Assembly: GCF_014837015.1 (NCBI RefSeq)
Contig: NZ_JACSPT010000002.1
Span: forward strand, 231,089 to 295,088
Length of the DNA stretch: 64,000 bases
Reading direction: 5' to 3'
Source: Acinetobacter pecorum
Lineage (GTDB): Bacteria > Pseudomonadota > Gammaproteobacteria > Pseudomonadales > Moraxellaceae
Shown here: positions 57,534 through 64,000 of the stretch, one piece after another
Layout of the letters: each line of letters starts with the position of its first letter
Position numbering within the stretch: position 1 is the stretch's first letter
Program-made: the position numbers and the translations under genes
Notes under the pieces: generated by a model
Database searches by the model: none
Told to the model about the DNA's origin: nothing
Seen by the model: the letters and a program-made list of their open reading frames with translations, nothing else

Positions 57534-60180
57534 TTCACAGGTTGTTGGTTATCGTTATTACGCCAAATTCGCGGCTTTTATTGGCAATAGAATTGAGAAA
57601 TTAATTGCGATTAACTTTGATAATAGAAAATGGCTTACGCGAAGACCAGGGGAGCCAGAACCTAATTTAGCAGTGTATGCACCAAATCTGTATGGTGAGA
57701 ATGAGGGTGGGGTTTATGGTCTTATCGATGTTTTTATCGGCTACCCAAATCAGCAGCCAAGTGAAGTCTATCAACAATATTTTCCGCTAGTTTCAGGCTA
57801 TCCGTATCAGTCCTATTTGGTTTTTCATAGCGGTTCAGACAACAAAGGTTTTTACCTTGGCAACTCGGGCTACATGAAAGAAATGCTGCTATGGGTGAAG
57901 CGGATTCATGTGAAGAATGATGGCGGTGGGCAGTGGCATGATTCAAGAGCCGAAGTGCCTGAAGGCGGGGGTGTTATCACTCTCCCGGGAGATCCAATAA
58001 CTGATGATCCTCTAGATATGCCGGCAAGTTTATATGTTTCAAGGCAGTTAGATGCGGACGGAAATACACAAATTTCAGAACCCGAACTGGTTGATGTGCG
58101 AGATAAGACAGGATTTTGGTGGGGAGGCGGGTGGTCAACTTCAGCATCTAATGACTTAAAGCCTGCATCATTCGTTAGTAAGATGAGTGGGCCTTATTCT
58201 CGTTGGGTTGGTGGCATACGAGTTAGGAGTAGTCCACAAGGATCCGTTTACATTACTGGCAGCACTTTCACTGGGATCGACGATTATGGATGGGATAATT
58301 ACAGTATCGATTTTGTGGGAGAAACTCTTGATATTGTTATTCATACAAATAATACAAAGGCGATATATTGGTCAAACTTGCATCTTCAGCGATTTGGAGT
58401 CCCTGTCCCTAGAGCACCGAGTGGAGATATAAACCCAATCCACAAAATCAGAGAAATACTTACCGATGATGCAGCAATGGGTAAACCTGAAGCTGATGTC
58501 AATGATGGAAACTTCAAGAAAGCAGCAGATCAAATCTGGAAAGAAGGTCTTGGTATTTCATGGGCAATTGATGAGAAATCTTGCATTGAGGCCATTGAGG
58601 AACTCTGTTATCACATCGAGGCTGGCATTCGTGTAAACCGTCAAACTGGCCTTTATGAAATGGTTTTGTTTCGCGATGATTGGTTTGAAGAAGATGAAAT
58701 TCACGCTATTACTGAAAACAGAATCAAGGATTTATCGCTTGAAGTAATGAACTCTGATGACATTGTGAATCAATTGAATGTCACATATTACGACCGAGAG
58801 CGTATCAAGAATTCTACTTTTTCTGTGTATGAAAACGGATCAATCTTAACCATGGGTCACGCAAATGCTGAGTCAGTTGAGTTTCCGTATTTTATGAACA
58901 TGCGCAATGCCGAGATCGTGGCGAACTGGAAGTTAAAACAGTTTTCTACACCCGCCTGGTCTGGAAGTTTTACAACTGGCTGGCGCGAGGCTCGAAAGTG
59001 GAGCCGCTATGACCTGATTCGCTTGCCGTGGTCTAAAAAATGGAATGGCACAATTCTGGTTCGTATCATGAAAATCAATTTAGGCAATGGTACTGACAAT
59101 ACCGTGACTATTGATTTTGAGGAAGTGATTCCGTATTCAGGCGAAATGAACACCAGTATTGTAGTTGACACTCCTGTTGATGCCGGACCGCAGCCACCGC
59201 AACCGAGTATTAACACAGTATTTGAAGCCCCGTATTATTTGACTGTACTTCGTGCTGGGCAGACAAATGCCGACTTGGAGTTATCAAATAATCCAGATAT
59301 TGGCTATGTCGTAGCAATTGCAGCAAAACCACAAAACAATTCACTTAACGCACTTCTTTATACGGATGGTGGTGTTGGTGAGTTTGAGCAAGTTTCTCGT
59401 CTTGATTACTGCGATATTCTGCAACTTGATCAGCCGATTAATGAAACTGCGTCAGCTTTTGTAGTCACAGGATCGCTAACCCAAACAGCAAATTCAAATA
59501 ATTTGATCTTGTTGAATGGCGAGTTGATGGGATTTGTGGCGCTTGATGATGCAACAAAAGTCCTAACTGTGAAGCGCGGTGTGCTGGATACGGTGCCGAA
59601 AAAGCATAGTAGCGGATCTTTATTTGTATTCGATCTGCCGGATGTTGCTTTTGATTCAACCCAGTATGCACAAAGTGAAATTATTGAAGCACAAGTTTTA
59701 ACAACAACGCCAAGTGGGATTCAAGAGCTTTCAACAGGAACAGCAATTGAAATCCAATCTCGTGCTATTCGACCTTACCCACCAGCCAATGTAAAAATTA
59801 ATGATGTGTTTATGCCGCTCTATATTGATGGTGATCTGCAGCTCACGTGGTCGAATCGAAACAGATCACAGCAAACAGGCGGGCAAATCCTGGGATATTT
59901 TGAAGGCTCTGTAGCGCTTGAATCAAACACACAAACACTTTTGACGGTGATCGAACTTGATGCAAATAATATTGAGATTGCAACACATAGCGTGAATGTA
60001 ACTGCATCGAATAGCTTCACACTAATCAAATCTGCAATGCAAGTAGACACACGTTCATTGCTCGTTAATTTAAAAACTGTGCGTAATGGTTATGAGTGTT
60101 TATATGCTTTTGATCACACTGTAATTTGCTCAACGCTTGTTGCTCCGAGCAATGTCACTTTTCAAGTTATAGAGTATTGA
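57520..60180 (+). CDS. Central tail tip / host-specificity protein (J-like)
   Basis: An 886-aa protein, the largest of the tail tip. The middle region (about 300-540, ILTDDAAMGKPE ... LGISWAIDEKSCIEAIEELC) resembles the phage tail_3/J family core. A separate insert at about 175-295 (WGGGWSTSASNDLKPASFV ... YWSNLHLQRFG) has a jelly-roll-like, Gly/Ser/Trp-rich character. Fibronectin-like parts lie toward the C-terminus. It should contact the receptor; the C-terminal third is the likely determinant (inference from J). Confidence 0.85.
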   Translation: MGKSSSQVVGYRYYAKFAAFIGNRIEKLIAINFDNRKWLTRRPGEPEPNLAVYAPNLYGENEGGVYGLIDVFIGYPNQQPSEVYQQYFPLVSGYPYQSYLVFHSGSDNKGFYLGNSGYMKEMLLWVKRIHVKNDGGGQWHDSRAEVPEGGGVITLPGDPITDDPLDMPASLYVSRQLDADGNTQISEPELVDVRDKTGFWWGGGWSTSASNDLKPASFVSKMSGPYSRWVGGIRVRSSPQGSVYITGSTFTGIDDYGWDNYSIDFVGETLDIVIHTNNTKAIYWSNLHLQRFGVPVPRAPSGDINPIHKIREILTDDAAMGKPEADVNDGNFKKAADQIWKEGLGISWAIDEKSCIEAIEELCYHIEAGIRVNRQTGLYEMVLFRDDWFEEDEIHAITENRIKDLSLEVMNSDDIVNQLNVTYYDRERIKNSTFSVYENGSILTMGHANAESVEFPYFMNMRNAEIVANWKLKQFSTPAWSGSFTTGWREARKWSRYDLIRLPWSKKWNGTILVRIMKINLGNGTDNTVTIDFEEVIPYSGEMNTSIVVDTPVDAGPQPPQPSINTVFEAPYYLTVLRAGQTNADLELSNNPDIGYVVAIAAKPQNNSLNALLYTDGGVGEFEQVSRLDYCDILQLDQPINETASAFVVTGSLTQTANSNNLILLNGELMGFVALDDATKVLTVKRGVLDTVPKKHSSGSLFVFDLPDVAFDSTQYAQSEIIEAQVLTTTPSGIQELSTGTAIEIQSRAIRPYPPANVKINDVFMPLYIDGDLQLTWSNRNRSQQTGGQILGYFEGSVALESNTQTLLTVIELDANNIEIATHSVNVTASNSFTLIKSAMQVDTRSLLVNLKTVRNGYECLYAFDHTVICSTLVAPSNVTFQVIEY

Positions 60181-60181
60181 T

Positions 60182-60970
60182 ATGCCGATAAAAATCAAAA
60201 TCAATTGGGATAATGAAAATGTGGTGTCTGAGTCTGTACGAATTTATCGTGCAGACTCTGAATTTACATCGACTACATTGCCGCAACTTTTAACCAAAAT
60301 CATCGGCGATGTGTATGAATATGAGGATTTTAATATTATTGAAAATCAGACATATTTTTACATGTTGTCAGCAAAACTGGGTGAACAAGAAGTTTTCACT
60401 GAATGTTTTGAAGTAAAAGCAGTTAATGAATTTGCTGATATTAGCTTTGTAACTTCATCAACATCTCCATCTCGATATTCATTACCAACTAGCGCTTGGC
60501 CATTAACCATTCCACCTCATAATGCTGGTGATATTGTTGTTGTTTTTAAAAATGGTACAGACACAGAGCTTGCGGGTTACGGATTTACAAAAATAGATAT
60601 ATCGGGATTGACGGATAATTTCCTACACCCCTGGTATAAGATTGCAACAATCAATCAGTCGGCAAGTGTCGATATTTCTCTATCAAACACTTCTGATAAG
60701 ACTTGTATAATATTACGCCCATCAAGACCTGTGACTGAGGTTTTATTTGAGTTAAGTAGCAATTCTTCTCAATTTGTCGGGCCTGGCAATTCCAGTTCGA
60801 TGGCTGGTTTTGTTACCCCAACTTTCAACATTACGCCAGCTAAGAAGGGTTATTTTTTGCAAGCATACAACCCTGGCTCAATATATACCGGACTTGGAAA
60901 AGCGCAGACTATAACCGTTGGAAGCCAAGCTTCTTTACTAGCATCGCCAAAAAATCCAATTGTCTATTAA
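60182..60970 (+). CDS. Tail fibre-like protein, probably truncated by a nonsense codon
   Basis: A 262-aa beta-rich protein (RIYRADSEFTSTTLPQLL ... FEVKAVNEF), then a fibre-like region rich in Ser/Thr/Asn. It begins one base after the J-like stop. The reading frame stops at TAA 60968-60970, but the same frame continues for 59 codons with protein-like content. The original gene probably ran to 61150 (321 residues). A C-to-T change of CAA to TAA would explain it. Receptor-binding proteins and their chaperones often sit here. Confidence 0.72.
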   Translation: MPIKIKINWDNENVVSESVRIYRADSEFTSTTLPQLLTKIIGDVYEYEDFNIIENQTYFYMLSAKLGEQEVFTECFEVKAVNEFADISFVTSSTSPSRYSLPTSAWPLTIPPHNAGDIVVVFKNGTDTELAGYGFTKIDISGLTDNFLHPWYKIATINQSASVDISLSNTSDKTCIILRPSRPVTEVLFELSSNSSQFVGPGNSSSMAGFVTPTFNITPAKKGYFLQAYNPGSIYTGLGKAQTITVGSQASLLASPKNPIVY

Positions 60971-61150
60971 TATGCTGATGCCTATGCTGAGCCTGCAGAC
61001 TCAACAATTAAAGCATACGCAAAAGCGGTATTCGGGCAAACAGCCAATGGATCTGTGAATAGTTTTGGTGGGTACAATGCTGCTATAAATTACTTTTCAG
61101 AATCAGGCGCAACAAATAGATTTTTAAATTTATTTGTTGCAGCGAGATAA
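60971..61150 (+). pseudogene. Cut-off 3' end of the fibre-like gene
   Basis: In frame with 60182-60970 after the TAA, the codons read YADAYAEPADSTIKAY... and end RFLNLFVAAR before TAA at 61148-61150. There is no start codon with a ribosome binding site here, so it is either lost or made by stop-codon readthrough. Confidence 0.65.
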
Positions 61151-61167
61151 TTAGACTTAATTAACAA

Positions 61168-61192
61168 TGCACCTAATTCGGGTGCTTTTTTA
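61168..61192 (+). terminator. Terminator after the tail fibre gene
   Basis: GCACC/GGTGC stem with T7, 18 bases after the last tail codon. Confidence 0.75.
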
Positions 61193-61214
61193 TTACCAAA
61201 ATTTAGGGGGCGCA

Positions 61215-61283
61215 ATGTCAAATGACTACTCACCTGATCCACCAGTAGAGCCGAAAGGCTCTTTTTTAATGTCAATTTTATAG
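61215..61283 (+). CDS. 22-aa leader ORF containing a terminator
   Basis: ATG 61215 has a strong AGGGGG just upstream. The 22 codons (MSNDYSPDPPVEPKGSFLMSIL) include AGAGCC-GAAA-GGCTCT followed by T6 (61247-61267), a rho-independent hairpin. The stop TAG 61281-61283 lies just before another strong AGGGGGGT and ATG 61292. It may be a leader peptide whose translation controls the hairpin. Confidence 0.5.
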   Translation: MSNDYSPDPPVEPKGSFLMSIL

Positions 61284-61291
61284 GGGGGTGT

Positions 61292-61651
61292 ATGCCTGAA
61301 AATAGGCCGTACAACAATAATGGATGGGAGGGGAAAATTGATTCCATTCATAAAGACATTCGATTGATCTTGGAACACGTTGCACGCCAAACCTTTATTA
61401 ACGAACACCATGAGAATGCGATTGCCAAAATCCAAAAAGAACTTGATTCACTCGAATTAAAGGTCTCAAGCCTTGAAAACAAGTCTGAAAGACAGGATGG
61501 CGGCCTTGGCTTTTTAAAAGGATTGCTCGGCCTTTGCGGTGGAACAATTATAGCCGCATGCATCTGGGTGGGCGCATCAATCATTCAAATCAACCAAACA
61601 CAATCACTTATGAAAGAGAAAGTCACCAGACTTGAGGAAACCTTAAAATGA
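61292..61651 (+). CDS. Coiled-coil membrane protein of the lysis cassette
   Basis: A 119-aa protein. A helical/coiled-coil segment (about 30-68, IAKIQKELDSLELKVSSLENK) is followed by a transmembrane helix (about 72-98, GFLKGLLGLCGGTIIAACIWVGASI) and a short charged end. Position before the endolysin suggests a holin or holin-like/spanin component; the strong ribosome binding site agrees with high expression. Its stop overlaps the endolysin start (ATGA). Confidence 0.68.
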   Translation: MPENRPYNNNGWEGKIDSIHKDIRLILEHVARQTFINEHHENAIAKIQKELDSLELKVSSLENKSERQDGGLGFLKGLLGLCGGTIIAACIWVGASIIQINQTQSLMKEKVTRLEETLK

Positions 61652-62394
61652 AACTGATTCAAGAAAGTGCACTGCAGTATTTATCTGTAAAGCTCCCGCT
61701 ACTGGGGGCTTTTTTAATGCTTGCAGCATTAACACTGCAATGGGCCTTAGACTTTAATTTTATCCCTGAACAATATGCTCCTTTTATTGTTGGCGCAGTA
61801 TTGCCAGCATTGGGCTGGTTGGGCCGTAAAATTGCACAGCCAAAATTACACAATCAGACTTTAGGTTTTGTCACAGCTACAGCTGGCCATAGCAACACCG
61901 ACCCAGGTGCAGTAAACGGTAAAATCAAAGAAGCCGATCTGGTGGTCAACTTCCGCAATGCAGTGACTCATTATTTGCGTGAAGCTGGTCTGCATGTCAA
62001 AACAGATGGAACTGGCACTAAAAATGATCCATTGTCAGCTGCGGTAAAATTGATTACAGGCTCAAGTGTAGCGGTTGAATTCCACATGAATGCTGCAGCA
62101 TCAAAACAGGCAAACGGTATTGAGACCATTGCGCTACCGAAAGACAAGAAACTGGCACAGGATCTATCTGCAGCAGTAGCTTCAGCATTGGGTAGCCGTT
62201 TACGTGGTAATGATGGCTGGATTGATCAAAGCCAATCGGCCCGTGGCAGTTTGGCATACATCAATGCCGGTGGTCTGATTGTGGAACTTGGTTTTATTTC
62301 AAATGAAGCTGAGCTTGCAGCATATCAGGCACGTTATTGGATCGCAGCAAAAGCTGTGGCCAAAGTTTTAATCGAATACGAGCAACGGAATTAA
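61648..62394 (+). CDS. Membrane-anchored N-acetylmuramoyl-L-alanine amidase (endolysin)
   Basis: A 248-aa protein. Two hydrophobic helices (about 17-36 and 45-60) lead into an Amidase_3 catalytic domain (about 72-245). Zinc-site residues are visible: His81 (TAGHSNTDPG), Glu95 (IKEADLV), His146 (VEFHMNA) and catalytic Glu213 (IVELGFIS). It hydrolyses the amide between MurNAc and L-Ala. The N-terminal double span is unusual for an endolysin; it could be a holin fused to the enzyme or a signal-arrest-release anchor. Confidence 0.85.
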   Translation: MKLIQESALQYLSVKLPLLGAFLMLAALTLQWALDFNFIPEQYAPFIVGAVLPALGWLGRKIAQPKLHNQTLGFVTATAGHSNTDPGAVNGKIKEADLVVNFRNAVTHYLREAGLHVKTDGTGTKNDPLSAAVKLITGSSVAVEFHMNAAASKQANGIETIALPKDKKLAQDLSAAVASALGSRLRGNDGWIDQSQSARGSLAYINAGGLIVELGFISNEAELAAYQARYWIAAKAVAKVLIEYEQRN

Positions 62395-62417
62395 GAAATT
62401 AGTTTCCCAATTAAATA

Positions 62418-62447
62418 AATGCCCTCACTTGAGGGCTTTGTTTTTTT
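62418..62447 (+). terminator. Terminator of the late operon
   Basis: GCCCTC/GAGGGC with a four-base loop and T7, 27 bases after the endolysin stop. Confidence 0.82.
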
Positions 62448-62556
62448 AATTTAATAAATAAATCTTTAATCCCCACCCAGGCTCCTTCCTAAAAATCCCT
62501 CCATTCTTTATCGTGTGCTCTATGTAAAAGTAGGTCCATGTTTTCATGTAAATTAC

Positions 62557-62772
62557 TCAATAATAAAAATAAGGGTCATGATTGTTCTTGGCTACCTTAT
62601 TGCATTCTTTACACTTAATACTCTCTATAGAGTAGAGCCCACGAGTTTGTTTGCCTTCCGCAGAAGCAATAATAGAAAAGTGTTGAGTGTCGTTAAAACT
62701 ATAGCCATCCCATGCTCCACAAACAGAACACTTAATAATTTTTCTATCACAGTAAATGTGTGGTTGTTCCAT
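62557..62772 (-). CDS. Small zinc-finger-like protein at the right end of the prophage
   Basis: A 71-aa protein with KCSVCGAWDG and KCKECNKV, two CxxC pairs about 35 residues apart that could bind one zinc. ATG 62772 follows AAGGGAAAATATA. It is on the strand opposite the late genes, between the late terminator and attR, a typical position for a lysogenically expressed accessory gene. Function unknown. Confidence 0.68.
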   Translation of the reverse strand: MEQPHIYCDRKIIKCSVCGAWDGYSFNDTQHFSIIASAEGKQTRGLYSIESIKCKECNKVAKNNHDPYFYY

Positions 62773-62909
62773 TATATTTTCCCTTCTATCTCAATCAAAA
62801 TAGATGATATAATCTACTTACACAAGGATTCAAAGACTTGTGGATAAACTCACGTTTAGACCAAGATTGTTCCATATTAAAATAAGCTATTGTTTTTGCT
62901 ATAAAGATA

Positions 62910-63010
62910 CTACGTTGACATCGTAGAGGTCTCCAGTTCGAGTCTGGATATACCTACCAAGATTCTAAACGTTATGTTATAAGGGTTTTAAGCGAAAACA
63001 GTAGCTTAAA
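62910..63010 (+). repeat. attR: right 101-base direct repeat with a tRNA-Val 3' half
   Basis: It repeats 26944-27044 with five mismatches. The T arm reads TCCAG-TTCGAGT-CTGGA where the complete tRNA has AGCAG-TTCGAGT-CTGCT, so base pairing is kept. It has no 5' half and cannot be a functional tRNA. Confidence 0.92.
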
Positions 63011-63034
63011 GCCATTTTTTATATTTCATAGTCA

Positions 63035-63316
63035 CTAATTCTTCCTAGCACGCCCACGCTTAGCCACTGGCTTAGCAGTCAAAATCAAATTTGCCTGCTC
63101 TGGGTCGTAAAGACATTTGCCTCGAGTGCCTTTGTTAATCTCTGCACAGCGATCACGTACAGCATCTACACTAATGCCATAGTGCTGAGCCAATTCAGCT
63201 GCTGATACCAGTTTTGGGCTTACATCCTTAATCGATATGATCTTTGCACCGCCAATCTCAGATCCTATAAATAATTGAGGTGCTTCACTTTGTACAGTAA
63301 TTTGAAAAATATCCAT
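63035..63316 (-). CDS. Second copy of the HTH protein, outside attR
   Basis: A 93-aa protein nearly identical to 29450-29731, differing at about a dozen residues (for example MDIF/MGIF, FIGSEIGG/FVGSEVGG, GTRGK/GTCGK). It lies directly after attR, in the same orientation and at a distance from the att repeat that would suit an early leftward gene of a related phage. Best read as part of a second, older prophage at the same tRNA. Confidence 0.75.
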   Translation of the reverse strand: MDIFQITVQSEAPQLFIGSEIGGAKIISIKDVSPKLVSAAELAQHYGISVDAVRDRCAEINKGTRGKCLYDPEQANLILTAKPVAKRGRARKN

Positions 63317-63412
63317 TTAAGACACCTCCTTTAAGCTCTGTACGACTCCAGATCGGTCATGCTTCGCAATATAGCTTGAAAGCATATGGGTAAATTGCAT
63401 TGGCATTTTCAT
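63317..63412 (-). CDS. Remnant small ORF upstream of the second HTH copy
   Basis: A 31-codon frame (MKMPMQFTHMLSSYIAKH...) whose last nine residues, VVQSLKEVS, and ribosome binding site match the 54-aa gene at 29732-29896, while the rest does not. It is a recombined or decayed version. Stop adjoins the ATG of the HTH copy as in the intact prophage. Confidence 0.45.
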   Translation of the reverse strand: MKMPMQFTHMLSSYIAKHDRSGVVQSLKEVS

Positions 63413-64000
63413 TATCAACTGGAACGGTTGTTATGCCTAATTTATAGGAAATAGATAGCCTAAAATTACCTTGAAATTCTTCTACTACCCAAAAGAAACA
63501 TCGGCTTGTTGTTAGTTCGGTGCCAGATTAAAAGCCTTGTCCTTGTGCAGCTCGTCAATGATGAAGTTGGGTACTGCAATTGTGCTCATTTCAATCATTA
63601 AGCTGCCCCTTTATAAATATTTTTATGTTTAAAGTTTGCTTCAACTAAAGCGCGTGATAAATGAAGGTAAACAGAATTACCCACCATTCATGTTTGCTCT
63701 GTTTTGGTTATACGGCAGTTCAAATCATAAAAAAACTCTTGCTGAGATACTGGTTGAACAACATCAGCAGTCTGTCTGAGTAGATCTGATCGATGCTGAT
63801 TTTAGACCGTACCAACATGGTGACAAATTCCCGAGTGAGCTGAAAGAGCCAAGAGATTTTTTGATCTCTCTATATTTGTCACTATAGATTTCGGGTCATC
63901 TTCCGACGAAGTTCTATAACAGCTTGATCCTAGACAGTATTGTGGACAGTCGGTCCCTCTAAACTCTTAAAATGTTTCTGTTCAAAGGTTTCTGGGCTTA
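63413..64000. other. Decayed phage-like sequence at the right edge
   Basis: No open frame of normal length. Short fragments are visible, for example a 28-codon minus-strand frame at 63512-63598 (MIEMSTIAVPNFIIDELHKDK) overlapping the end of another short one, and a plus-strand frame from about 63690 broken by TGA. This agrees with degraded mobile DNA; I cannot name the genes. Confidence 0.45.

Larger units (their letters stand above)
26944..63010. mobile_element. Complete-looking siphovirus prophage in tRNA-Val, about 36 kb
   Basis: It is bounded by 101-base direct repeats, with a tyrosine integrase at the left end. The gene order is lambda-like in the early region and HK97-like in the head genes, then a long non-contractile tail module (tail tube, gpG/GT, tape measure, tip proteins) and lysis genes. 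No terminase, portal, capsid or tape-measure gene is broken. One tail fibre-like gene has an internal stop. It appears potentially inducible, since CI carries an intact autocleavage site, but this is inference. Confidence 0.93.

Noticed and set aside
62515..62847. 110-codon plus-strand ORF near attR
   Set aside because: The opposite strand has a 71-aa gene with paired CxxC motifs and a good ribosome binding site; the plus-strand frame has neither.
62910..62960. A second tRNA-Val gene
   Set aside because: Only the 3' half is present; the 5' acceptor strand and D arm are missing, so it is an att remnant.

Overview
The window reads as a chromosomal segment of an Acinetobacter-like gammaproteobacterium (family Moraxellaceae). 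It has moderate-to-low GC and typical housekeeping genes: dacC, surE, an nlpD-like gene, argD, grxD, ampG, gloA, rpmE, epmB/efp, cstA and a moxR-DUF58-transglutaminase operon. A complete-looking siphovirus prophage of about 36 kb is inserted in a tRNA-Val(GAC) gene. The genus is inferred from protein sequence character and gene content; no search was run.

Host part (1-26.9 kb). On the minus strand are the D,D-carboxypeptidase dacC and two paralogous small secreted proteins. These are followed by surE, a degenerate LytM lipoprotein (nlpD-like) and a LysR regulator on the plus strand. Next come argD (minus), grxD (plus), a Lon-like ATP-dependent protease with a ten-lysine run (minus), an AmpG permease carrying a roughly 200-residue extra domain, gloA, a bile-acid/Na+ symporter family protein and rpmE with a long leader. 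A minus-strand pair encodes a receiver/PAS/degenerate-EAL protein and a PilZ-type protein, which suggests c-di-GMP signalling. The EF-P modification enzyme epmB lies divergent from efp. Then come cstA with its small YbdD-type partner, and the moxR-DUF58-transglutaminase operon, which ends just before the tRNA.

Prophage (26,944-63,010). The boundaries are 101-bp direct repeats starting in the anticodon stem of tRNA-Val. After a tyrosine integrase come accessory genes and a leftward early operon (HTH protein, DUF2303 protein and small genes). A lambda-like immunity region has a CI-type S24 repressor, a Cro-like protein, two operator clusters and recognisable PL and PR promoters. The rightward early operon encodes a CII-like protein, a KilAC antirepressor, an O-like protein with four iterons inside its gene, a P-like protein, a RuvC-like resolvase and a Q-like antiterminator. 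Then follows an accessory stretch rich in terminator hairpins, containing two paralogous membrane/coiled-coil proteins, a lipoprotein, NinB and HNH proteins. The late region is HK97-like: possible cos, P27 terminase small subunit, TerL, portal, ClpP-type protease, capsid, connectors, tail tube, gpG/gpGT with a lambda-type GGGAAAG slippery site, tape measure, tail-tip proteins, a fibre-like gene with an in-frame stop, and a membrane-anchored amidase for lysis.

Beyond attR (63.0-64 kb). A second copy of the prophage's HTH gene is followed by decayed sequence. This suggests an older, degraded prophage at the same tRNA site.

The points most worth a second look are the duplicated membrane/coiled-coil pair at 37.6-39.1 kb, the accessory cassette beside the integrase, the predicted origin inside the O-like gene, the operator array, the compensatory T-arm changes between attL and attR, the frameshift site, the fibre-gene nonsense codon, and a 22-codon ORF whose own codons form a terminator upstream of the lysis genes.
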